Source: Nannochloropsis oceanica
Taxonomy: Eukaryota > Sar > Eustigmatophyceae > Eustigmatales > Monodopsidaceae
DNA length: 64,000 bases
Direction of reading: 5' to 3'
NCBI GenBank assembly: GCA_004519485.1
Contig: CP038112.1
Location: 682,001 to 746,000 of the forward strand
Positions 42,197-52,200 of this stretch are shown in pieces. How positions within the stretch are numbered: the stretch's first letter is position 1; each line of letters begins with the position of its first letter. Both the position numbers and the translations under genes were made by a program. The notes beneath the pieces are model-generated. The model searched no databases. It was not told where the DNA came from and saw nothing but the letters and a program-made list of their open reading frames with translations.

Positions 42197-44249
42197 TTAT
42201 CCTGTCGAGGACCATGTGAACAAATAGAGTAGTAGAGAAGTCCCATGAGCAAGGATCGAATGAATCACTCTCACATCCCTCGAACCATCCCTCCCTCCCT
42301 CCCTCCCTCCCTCCCTACCATGCTGGAAGAAAGCCCCCTTGCCCAGATTAAAGTCTGTGAGTTTCTCGATAATGTCGTCTTTCTCCTTCTGAAGCTCCTT
42401 GATCAGGTCCTGTGGAAGGGAGGGAGGGAGGGGAAGGTGAGTCGGAGGGAGATCAACGGGATGAAGGACGAGGTAGACAGATGGAAAACACAAACAAGAC
42501 AGAAAGACATATCCACGCGATTACATCACGCATAAATAATAACATAAGGAGGTACAAACGCATGTGTTTCTACATAGATACAAACACACATCATTCCCAC
42601 ATTCACAGACGAGGGTGCGAGCCATCTGCCCCTCCCTCTTTCCCTCCCTCCTTCCCTCCCTCCCTCCCTCCCTACCTTGATAGAGAGCATGCCCACCACC
42701 TCCTTCTTCTCATCATCCACCACGGGCAAATGTCGAATGTCCTTCGCTAGCATCTTCTTCATGCACGTGGCGATCCTGAAGGAGAATAGAGGGAGGGAGG
42801 GAAGGAGGGAGAGAGTGACATACACAACATGGAAGAGATAGCTCGAGTGAGCAAAGAACCTGCTTCAAGGTTGAGATCCGCCCAGCCTTTCCTCCCTCCC
42901 TCCCTCCCTCCCTCCCTACGTGTCTGTCGTCTTAGCCACAACAATGTTGCTCCCGCGGGTGCAGATTTCCCCCACCGTGGTGCTCTTGGAAGACCGACCC
43001 AATAAGGCGATCTACATGGCAGGGAGGGAGGGAGGGAGGGAGGGAGGGAGGGAGGGGGAGTGGTGAGATGCGATTGTTACATGCCTGTTCACCTCTTCCT
43101 GTCTCCGAGCTCTCTCTGCTCTTCCTCTCGCGTTCCTCCATGCCTTCCTCCTTCCTTCTCTCCCTCCCTCGTTACTGCCTTCCCTCTTTTCCTACCTTGC
43201 AGACGTAGTCTCGCTCAGAAATGACGCCGATCACTTTCCCCGCGCTGTCGGTCACGGCCAAGGCACCGATGTTGTAGGCGGCGAAGCTGAAGGAGGGAGG
43301 GAGGGAGGGAGGGAGAGAGAGGGGGGGAGGGAGGGGTGTGAGTGGGAAAGGAGACGGAGAAATATAGTAGTAGTAGTAGTAATAATAATAATAATTATAA
43401 AAATAATTATAATAATTATAATAATACACATTTTAAAATGAGAATTGAACGACAACGGTAAGTAGTAAGTACATAAAGGACGAATTTCGATTTGAACCAA
43501 CGGCCGAACTCCAAAACACATTGTTACAGACCCCCTCCGTCCTTCCCTCCCTCCCTCCCTTCCCACTCACCGTTGGACAGCCTCGTACATCATGGCGTCC
43601 TCCGTGATCTTGAAGTCGATCTTGAAGTAACAGCTCTTCTCCCATGCCGTTTGCGCCGTGCCTGGGCCAGGGCGAGAGAAAGGAGGAATGGAGGGAGGGA
43701 GGGAGGGGAGGGAGGAGTACATGTAAGGAGACGCACCACCAGCTTCGAGACAAGGAACAAGAAGCGCGCAAATAGCTCTCATAACTACAACAGACACGAT
43801 ATCAGCCACATTCTAGTGCCAGCTCTTCCACTCGCACTCCTTCTTTCCCGTCCTCCTTCCCTCCCTCCTCCTCACCTTTCTCCCCGATGCTGGTGGGGAT
43901 ATCTTTGTAGGGTCGACCTAGATACGATGGCTCTGAAATGGAGGAGAAACCAGCAGCACTCGCATGGGCAGGGGCGGCTCGTACGGCCTGTGAGGTGACG
44001 TGCGTACAAGCGTGAGAATCTTTTGAAAGGAGGAAGGAAGCTGAGGCGGAGAGGAGGAAGGGAGGGAGGGGGGGCAACTAGGGATGGGGGGCACGCAAGC
44101 ATGCTGCACATAGGTGTGCAAGAGCGAGAGAGAAGGAGACAATCAAGACATGGGGCATCGAGACTTACGTGCTTGACGGCAGCCATGGCAGCAGGTTGGC
44201 GTTGCGCCAATTTGGAACCCAAGCTGCTGATGGCACGACGGGCAAACAT
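42197..44249 (-). CDS. Mitochondrial CBS-domain protein (CBSX3-like)
   Basis: Exons match plant CBSX3 in order: an N-terminal Arg/Ser-rich presequence (MFARRAISSLGSKLAQRQ, 44249), GRPYKDIPTS, AMMYEAVQR (about 43.6 kb), FAAYNIGALAVTDSAGKVIG with VISERDYVCK (43.25), LLGRSSKSTTVGEICTRGSN (42.98), MLAKDIRHLPVVDDEKKEVV with GMLSIK (42.72) and DLIKELQKEKDDIIEKLTDF (42.4). The last coding exon is minimal: CAT G|GA TAA joins across the final intron to end in His-Gly at 42197. Two CBS modules are present; in CBSX proteins these bind adenosine nucleotides and tune mitochondrial thioredoxin. Targeting is inferred from the presequence and homology. Confidence 0.85.
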
Positions 44250-44961
44250 CTTGGGATAGGTTCGATAGGCTGTGATAGGGGGATGCATGAGAAGACGAGG
44301 AGACCGGCAGTGAGACACGGCAGTGCGGGTGGTGGTGGTGATGGTGTGGCTTGTGGTGCATGCATAAGGTCAAAGAGGTTGGCAAGGAGTGCTTCCCCAG
44401 CACGTCTGCTTAGATAGTCGACCCAGCAACCCTCGACCCTAGGGCCAAGCCCCCCCCAATCCAAGCGGGCGTGATCCATACACAATGTAATGCTGGCAGG
44501 TACTATGTGGGGGGAAGGGGCGGGGGGGATGTCTGACTGGCGACCTGTCGGAGTGCATTTACAACTGCAAGATGGTCGTCGTTGTCTCTCGTCGCTCACT
44601 TCTTTTTCATGGCGAGATGCGGCTGTCAGCCCGCGGCTCACCCACCCTCACCCACATAGCCTACCACCGTCACGTCGGATTACGAGGGGCAGATGGTGGT
44701 GGATGAACAAGTGTTTGCAATAAGAATCTCATGAACCAAGGAGTGAGGGAGGATGCTGCGGGTTGGCGAGCGTTGGATGATGAGAGCACATATAGCAGGC
44801 TGCCTATCTGCCTGTCTCTTCCTTTGCTTGAGCAGACATTTGCCAGCCAAGCATACACAGTAACCAGCACGTTACCTTTCGTTAACTCGCGTGTATAATT
44901 ACCGCCTTTCCCTCCTTTCCAACACTTTGTCCCTCGAAAACAACTGACATAGAGCTCAAGC
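44250..44961. promoter_or_regulatory. Divergent intergenic region (CBS gene / small membrane protein)
   Basis: About 0.7 kb between genes transcribed away from each other, so it must contain both promoters. It includes GGTGGTGG repeats at 44320-44345. I see no clear TATA or initiator element. Confidence 0.4.
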
Positions 44962-45141
44962 ATGGCCCCAAAATCTAGCAGCAGCAACGACGGCGCATCG
45001 GGCTTCCTGGACGCCTTGCCCTCCTCCGTTCGAGTCTTCGTCATGGGTGCCGTGGCCCTGCATGTGCTTGCCTTTGCGGTTTGGGGCATACTGTTCATCA
45101 AGGAGCAACGCCAGGGCAAGCTCAAGAGCAAGGAATTTTAG
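44962..45141 (+). CDS. 59-residue single-pass membrane protein
   Basis: ATG in good context (CAAGCATGG) and a TAG at 45139-45141. Residues 1-14 are polar (MAPKSSSSNDGASG), then FLDALPSS, then one hydrophobic segment of about 20 residues (VFVMGAVALHVLAFAVWGIL), then a basic tail (KEQRQGKLKSKEF). That is the layout of many small integral membrane subunits of ER or mitochondrial complexes, with the Lys-rich end cytosolic or matrix-facing. I do not recognise the family. It could be missed by length cut-offs. The coding look rests on composition and topology only. Confidence 0.6.
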   Translation: MAPKSSSSNDGASGFLDALPSSVRVFVMGAVALHVLAFAVWGILFIKEQRQGKLKSKEF

Positions 45142-45965
45142 AAGGGGCAGGAGGTCGAATGAGGGAGGAAGGAAAGGAGTCGGGGGGGGCTCTGGCTCGA
45201 CCGTCTGTCGTGTGTGTGATTTATCCTCTTCCATGGATGAGTAGCTGTTTGAGGAAAAGTTGGAGAACCGATGGTGGTAGCCAATGGAGGAGGGAATGTG
45301 GGAAAGGGGAGGATGGAGGAATAGTCACATCTAGTACTGAAGACGTGGGTGGGGAAGAAGGGAGGAAAGAGAGAGCAGGGAGGAAAGAGTGAAAGAAAAT
45401 GATTACGTCCATGCACAAGTGGGTGGATGTGTCTTTATCTCACTCTGGCGATCGGAGGGCGAGAGGGAGGACAAATGAAGGTGTGAAATGTTCGACGAGG
45501 ACGGGATAAGTTAAGGTAAGCAGGCGATTGTATGTAGGAGTAGAAGTCCCCCTCCAATGAGAAAAGAGACGGTCACAGTTTGGAATAGACAAGAAAGCAA
45601 AGCACAAGAAGTATTGATCTACCTAGGTCACTCTACTTTCCCCTGAAAACAACACCAAGAAATTGGAGAAGCGAGCAGGCTCCTTCTCCCCTTCACACAA
45701 GAGGCAGCCGACCGTGCACACCAGAAAAAGAGGCAGCAGAACTCATCAACACCGCACCACTTCATTGCTTTGTCTCCTTCCTCCCATACCCACAAATCGA
45801 GTGCATGCCTTCTCCATGGATTTGTCAGTTTTCCACTTTGTTTTCTTTTTCTGTTCTCTGTTTCCGTTGTGACGTTACCGCTACCGTTACAGCTACCAGC
45901 TCCTTCTGGCTTTCTTACCCGCGCCTTTGGACACCTAAACCCCTTCTGACCTTCCACACGCCTCT
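45142..45965. other. Intergenic between convergent genes; no gene seen
   Basis: 3' flanks of the small membrane protein (plus) and the tandem-domain membrane protein (minus). A 113-codon minus frame (45628-45969) overlaps the neighbour's stop in another phase and looks incidental. Confidence 0.4.
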
Positions 45966-47250
45966 TCATTTGTTCCTCGATTTGGCAACTGGTCTTCTCC
46001 TACCACCACTACCTCTTCCTCCTCCACCAGACGACAAGGTGGACGAAGAGGAGGAGGCACCCCTCCCTCCACCCCGCCCTCTTCCTCCCCCACTTGTCCT
46101 CTCCAGCCTCTCGATCCCTCTCGTCCGTCGCGCCCAAGCCTTGCTCACCAACGCCGCCGTCAAACACGCCAAAGCCGCATTTCTAATACGACCCTTCAGC
46201 AGCCCACACGCCCTCGCTTCCTCTTCCTCCGCGTTCATCATACACCCCTCCCTCTCACACGTCGGGCATTTAAGTACGTCTAGACCGGTCCATGCCTTTG
46301 CCTGAGTCAGCAGCGCCAGGACCAAGGCCAGGAGCATCAGTACGACAAACACCCACTGTGCCGCTTTTTCCTGGCTAAACGAAGGGAAGGGGAGGGCCAA
46401 ACCAGCTTCTTCCCACATCGAGAGAGAGAGGTCGTGCTTCCACGTCACGACGCGCAGGACTTTTGCTCCCCCTTGCACACGGGCATCGAGGAAGGACATG
46501 GAAGGGCGGGCCTCGATCGCCAGCCCCATTTCGACGTTGTCTCTGGCGATGATGACGTGCCAGAGCGGACCCCCACAAGAAGGGTGGCAGGTCAGGTAGT
46601 CTTTAAGCGCGATGCTGCTTGCGACGGGCTCACCCTTACCGGTGTGAAGGGCGAGGGTGGCCAGGGAGAGAAGGAGGGGGAGGGAGGGACGGAAGGAGGG
46701 AGGGGAGATGGAATCATCGTCGGTGGGAAGATCAGTGGGAAGATCGGTTGAGTAGACGCTAGTCAGTGGCAGGGGCTCCGGTAGAGAGGCCGGGAGCGAG
46801 ACGTTGAGGGAGGGAGGGGGTGGGGGAGGGCATGGGGAGGATTGAAAGATGAGAGCCCGTAGCTTGTGGTGGGGGTTGGCCAGGAGGAAGCAGCGCTCAG
46901 GGGAAGGACGGGAGCGGTAACGGATGTTGGTGACAAAGTCTTCGGGCCCTACAACCACGTGCCAGGGGCTGGAGGTGTTTGTGTCGAGGTGTTGCTTAAG
47001 CGCCAGGGCAGTTTCTTCTTTGTCTCGCAGCTTACCCTTGTGGGTAGCCCATAGGGCATTAAGTTGGACATAAATTTGCCTGGGAAGGTGATGTTATAGA
47101 GCGGGTGGAGGTGGCTGACGGTTGAGATGGATGAACGGGGTGGTGGATGGGAAGGGGATGGCTTACGTGGATAAAGGGCCCGGTGTGCCACGGATTAGCC
47201 GCCAGGAAACAGTGTGAGACGACGATACCGCGGAAACCGGTGCCATGACG
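45966..47250 (-). CDS. Membrane protein with repeated domains weakly like LC8 dynein light chain
   Basis: The main exon (about 47086-45966) reads KGKLRDKEETALALKQHLD, SSPWHVVVGPEDFVTNI, ERCFLLANPHHKLRALIFQS; a second unit reads IALKDYLTCH, GGPLWHVIIARDNVEMGLAI and AKVLRVVTWK. The pattern of a helix ending (A)LKxxLD followed by WHV(V/I)(V/I)xxxxF is reminiscent of LC8-type dynein light chains, but resemblance is weak. An upstream exon near 47250-47172 (GFRGIVVSHCFLAANPWH) looks like part of another unit, so three copies may exist. A single membrane segment follows (WVFVVLMLLALVLALLTQA), then KCPTCEREGC and a basic Arg/Gly/Ser tail ending KSRNK. The 5' end is not resolved. No function assigned. 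Confidence 0.55.
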
Positions 47251-47879
47251 CTAGGGCCTGTGTATTTTACAGCAAGCACGGAGTGTAAAGTACGCGTGAG
47301 TTGCCGGGGGGAAAGGGTGATGGTGGTCAACGGCTCGGAGGTGTGGTACGTGCCCATCTCCACCCTGATTTATTTCAATACAAATAGCCAGTGCAATGTA
47401 AGTATCAGTCAGAATAAACCGTAAAATTGTCATAAATAAAAGTGGGAGTATAAGCGAATGCATTACTAGGCTGGATGTGCATTTTCGGCCAGACGTGTTT
47501 AATCCCCCAAGGCCAACCTCTCAACTACGTATTCATTTTGGTCACATTGTAAGTTAATTGAGTGGTGGTTTACACGGCGTTTGCAAACCAAGACAATTAA
47601 AATTAAGGTGTAATTAATGAGGCGAAAGTTGCAGTGCACTGCATGTCAGAGTCCGCGACATCGATTCTACACTATTTTTCATGGATTTAAAGGTTCCTCC
47701 CACTTGTTTACATCATCCCCATGGACCCTGTCGAGCACGGCTTCTAGCCCGTCTCTTAATCCTTCTTTCAGCCTAGCCTCACACCTTCGCGCCCATTGAC
47801 CCCTATCACAGGCTCTAGCACCACCATTTCTCTACCAGGCCATGTCGCCACACCTGCCATCCTGGTCTTCATCCTTCTT
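47251..47879. other. Intergenic or unresolved 5' part of the membrane protein gene
   Basis: AT-rich, without a convincing exon. The first exon(s) of the minus-strand gene to the left may lie here. Confidence 0.35.
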
Positions 47880-48839
47880 TCAAATGGTGGGACTCCACCC
47901 CTCTTGAAGGTGTGCCGCCTCTTTCGCAGCTTTTTCTCTAGCTCTCCTCTCTGCTCGAGGACCAAAAACATATTTCTTCATCACAAAGCCCAAAAACGGC
48001 GATCCCAAAAACACTCCCACAAAGCACCACACAAAGGACCACCAGTAACACCACCACACCCACTGCAGCAAGGTCCAGGGGACAAAGTCACCCTCCGTCG
48101 TCGACCAGTGAGTGATCAATGGTGTCATCTTCTCCTGGAGCACTGAGAGCGTTTGCAACTTGGCGTCTGCGATCGAGCTTAAGGCCAGTCGCGAGAATGT
48201 GGGGAAATACCACCAGATGGAGAGGGCCAACACCACACGAAAGGCGAGCCCCAAGCATGGATTCCCGCCTACCTTGCTCTCGTCTTGATCCTCTCGACGA
48301 TATAGCACCCGCTGCTCGTCATCCCGCTGGTGGAGGAGTCGTGTAGTCCTCTCCTCCTTCTGCAGCTCCGAGAGCTGCGCCTGCCTCTCCATCTTCATCT
48401 CCTCCTCCTCCTCCTCCTCCCGGCGTCGGTTTTCTATTTTATCTTGCTGATGGCGACGTGATCGTACTTCTACCCCCTTTCTGACATCATTCTTTTCGCT
48501 GACAAGCCATGCACGTCTTTTAATCTCCGCTGGCAGGGTCTCCTCCTTCTCCCAGCGCAACCGTGCCGTTTCATTTTCCTCCGCTTGCTGCTGGCGCTGC
48601 GCCCATCCTTCTCCCCGCTTTCTCGCCTGATGGCAGAGTTCTACTCGCCGTTCTTCCTCCACCTGTCTCTTACGCTCCATCTTTGTTATTCTGACCTTGA
48701 TGTCCTCCGCTTTGATTCTTTCCTTCGTCTCACTCCAACCATGGATATCACCGAAGCGCCCCGATCCATGGCCCAGCTGCTGCCCGAGCACCGTCCACTC
48801 TTTGTCGGTATGGACCTCGCTCTGACATTTGACGGACAT
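47880..48839 (-). CDS. Unidentified coiled-coil protein with two C-terminal membrane segments
   Basis: One uninterrupted frame. I choose the Met at 48839 (MSVKCQSEVHTDKEWTVLGQ) because the sequence upstream in frame (to 49232) is CACA-rich and looks like leader. The protein is about 319 residues: a charged, Glu/Arg/Lys-rich helix with heptad-like spacing (about residues 45-190, e.g. KRQVEEERRVELCHQARKRG), then two hydrophobic segments (LGLAFRVVLALSIWWYF and LLQWVWWCYWWSFVWCFVGV) with many Trp, and a basic tail (ERRAREKAAKEAAHLQEG). Placement near internal membranes is likely. Family not recognised. Confidence 0.65.
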   Translation of the reverse strand: MSVKCQSEVHTDKEWTVLGQQLGHGSGRFGDIHGWSETKERIKAEDIKVRITKMERKRQVEEERRVELCHQARKRGEGWAQRQQQAEENETARLRWEKEETLPAEIKRRAWLVSEKNDVRKGVEVRSRRHQQDKIENRRREEEEEEEMKMERQAQLSELQKEERTTRLLHQRDDEQRVLYRREDQDESKVGGNPCLGLAFRVVLALSIWWYFPTFSRLALSSIADAKLQTLSVLQEKMTPLITHWSTTEGDFVPWTLLQWVWWCYWWSFVWCFVGVFLGSPFLGFVMKKYVFGPRAERRAREKAAKEAAHLQEGWSPTI

Positions 48840-49250
48840 GCTGCATATATGAATATGTATGTGTGTGTGTGGGTGTGTGAGATTGAGTGTGGGTGGGTGT
48901 TTTGGATTGAGGATCGATCGTGAGGCTGTCTGTCCGATACCTAGGGAATCCGATCTCCAAATCCTTCTCTGGTCATCTCTTTCGCAGACAACACCCCGCA
49001 CTTCATTATGGTAGGGGTAACAAGACACGAATGAAGCTGATTGCCGTAACGTACAATGTTGGCCTGGTGAATACACCCTTTCATAACCTTTTTTTGCACT
49101 TTCAAAGAAAGTACGATAAAATACACCCCGGAAGCCCGGAAGTGTATGTGCCTCAGCAACTATGGCCTTCTCTCCTTGTTTTATAATTGTTCTTTCTTCT
49201 ACTCCATTGCTTTGATTCTTGTCTTCACTCACCTTCCGCCTCCTCCATTA

Positions 49251-52200
49251 TTAAAAATCCAGGTATGCATCACCCAGCTTTCGAATGGTCACATACCAAT
49301 TCCCTTTGTCATACCCCCTGTCGATGACCTCACACTCGAATTCATGCCCTACTTCATTGAGCAACATCTCAATCTCCCATTCCATGTACAAGTGACAATA
49401 ACGATCATAAGTCAGCAGTTTTAGGGAGGTATTGACTTTGGAGGGGATGGCGGAGGGAGGGAGGGGGGGAGGGGAGGCGTGGACGTAGGAGGAAGAGGAG
49501 GTAGAGGAGGTAGAGGTATTGGGAGTGGAAGCAGAGGACGAGGGAGTAGTAAAGGATATGGAAGTGATGGCAGCGGAAGAGAGATCCTTGTCATCTTTCC
49601 CTTCGTCAACCCAATCGTTACCGTCGTTGCTACCGTTGTTGTTGCTGCCGTTGTTGTTGTTGTTGTTGCTGTTGTTGTCACAGCTGCTCTCGGCGGCGGT
49701 ACCAGAAGTCGCATATTTAGCTTGCATGTTCCAGGGGACGAGGGTATCTTGGGACTCGAAACTATGCATGACATAAGAAAGAGGTTGAGACTTCAAAGAA
49801 AACAAGAAAGGAAAGAAAGAGGGAACAAAACCTCCAAAGGGAGGAGGGAGGAGGAAGGAGGAAGGAGGCAAGCCTCGAAGAGGGGAAGGCGAAAAGTAGA
49901 GAGGAGAGGAGGAAGGGCAAGGGGGGAGGCAGACTCACCGGCGACGAGAACCATCCTCTTGTTCCATGGCCCATACGTGTACATCGATCACGCCGCCCAC
50001 GCGGACGATACGCAGGAGTTCTCGCAAAGCTTGGATGCTGGTGGAAAGGGAGAGTACATGAGATATTTTATTATCATTATTATCATTTTATTGCATTTAT
50101 TATTATTATTGATCCTGGTGTGAAGGGAGAGAGGAAAAAGCATTGAAGTGCAGCTATGGCATGACAATGCAGAGGGGAAAATTATGTCCGTTTCTGCATA
50201 CACCGCATCCTTACCTCCTTCTTTTCTTCTCTCCCTCCTTCCTTCCTTCCCTCCTTTCTTCCCTCCTTCCTTCTTTCCCTCCCTTCTTCCCTCCTTTCTT
50301 CCTTCCCTTCTTCCTTCCCTCCTTCGCTCATGACGTACCGGTGGGCCTCGGTGGACAGATGGTGCAAGACTGCAATGCAAAGAGCAGCGTCAAAAGCGTT
50401 GTCACGGAAAGGCACCTGCATGATAGGTAGGTAGGTAGGTATGGAAAGAAGCATGAAGGGGAGATTTGGTAGCTCCATGAAATCCTTCTCTCCTTCTCTT
50501 CCTTCTCTTCTCCTTCTCTCTCCCTCCTTCCTCTTCCTTCTCTTCCCTTTCCTCGCTCTCTCAACCCTAAATCTCCTTCCACCTCCCTCGTTCCCTCCCT
50601 CCCCCCCTGCCTCCCTCTCTTCCTTGCTCCTTCCCTCACCTTCAGCACATCACACGCAAACACCTCTACTTTCTCCTCCACCGCTACTTTCTCCTCCACC
50701 GGCTTCGCATCCTCCCCTCCCGCCCTCCCGCCCTCCCCCCCTCCTTGCGTGCAGTGGAGGAGACGCAGGCTGCGGTCGCACCCCAGGGGGTAGGCGGAAG
50801 GGTGGATGTCGAACCGCTTTAGCTGCATGTACTTCCCGTCCCCGCATCCGACGTCGGCTGGGGAGGGAGGGAGGGAGGGAGGAGGGAGGAGGGAGGGGGA
50901 GGGAGGGTATGAAGGGAGGGAGGGAGGGAGGGAGGGAGGGTTATGTTCCAATCGAGGCATAGGGCGGACAATAACTCTCAAGGCAGTGCATCCCATACCC
51001 TCCATCCCTCCCTCCTTCCCTCCCTTCTTCCCTACCTACCTACCTACCTATCAAGGCATAGGGCGGCAGGGACTGCAGGAAGCGTACGACCCTCGGCCAG
51101 TGGACTCGGCGGATGGCACGTGTGTGGTTCCAGTGAGGGGCGATCGTCTCGCTGGGATGGATGGAGGGAGGGAGGGAGGGAGGGAGGGAGGGAGGGCAGA
51201 AGAATGTGAGGACAGGGAAGGGTGGTAGGTGATCGATAGGAGAGGAAGTAAGCAAGGAGGGAGGGAGGGAGGGAAGCAAGGAGAAAGAGACTGAGGGAGG
51301 GAAGGAAGGAGAGAGGGAGGAAGGGAGGGAAGGCATCTGTACTCACTATACCGAATGCACGTGCTCCTTCTCTATCGCTGTGGGCCTCAATGAGACCTCC
51401 TCTCCTCCTCTTCCTCTTCCCCCTACTTCTCCTCCTCCTCCTCCTCCTCCTCCTCCTCCTCCTTCTTCTTCTTCTTCTTCTCCTCCTCCTCCTCCCCCTC
51501 CTTCTCCTCTTCTTCTTGTTTTTGTTGTCATTTTTCCATTTGCTGTGGCTGCTACTGTTTCCTCCTTCTCTTTCTCCCCTCCCTCCCTCGCCCCTTCCCT
51601 CATCCTGATTAAGTAGGCTCTTCGTTCCTCCCTTGACGAGGAGCACACATCCGGGTATGGACACAGGCACGGCCGACGTCGTTTCTCGTCGTCATGGCCC
51701 ATCATGCCGCAGGGAGGCAGGGAGGGAGGGAGGGAGGGGAGGGGGAGGGGGGGGATGATACGGCGCATGGTGTAGGAGACCCGGCGCTTTTCCCGGGGGA
51801 GGCGAACGCCTCGAACCTGCACGAGGGAGGGAGAGAGGGAGAGGGGGTGGGGGGGAGGGAGGGAGGAAGGAGGGAGGAAGGAAGGCAGGAAGGGAGGGAG
51901 GGAGGGAGGGACGGCGGGATGAGGACGTTTACAGAATATTTTTTAACCCCCCCCCCTTCCCTCCTTCCCTCCTTCCCTCCCTCCCTCCCTCCCTACCTTG
52001 TCCCACCGCCTGTCAGGGATGCCGTGGGTCCACACGTAACGCGCTTCCCCCCACAAGGCAAGGGCGGTTCTTGGAGGGAGAAAAAGGGCTTTTTTAGCAC
52101 CTGAGGGATGGATGGATGGATGGAGGGAGGGAGGGAGGGAGGGTGGGTGGGTGAGGGAATGCGTGAAGGGCAAGGGAGGGAGATACGGAGGGAGATACGG

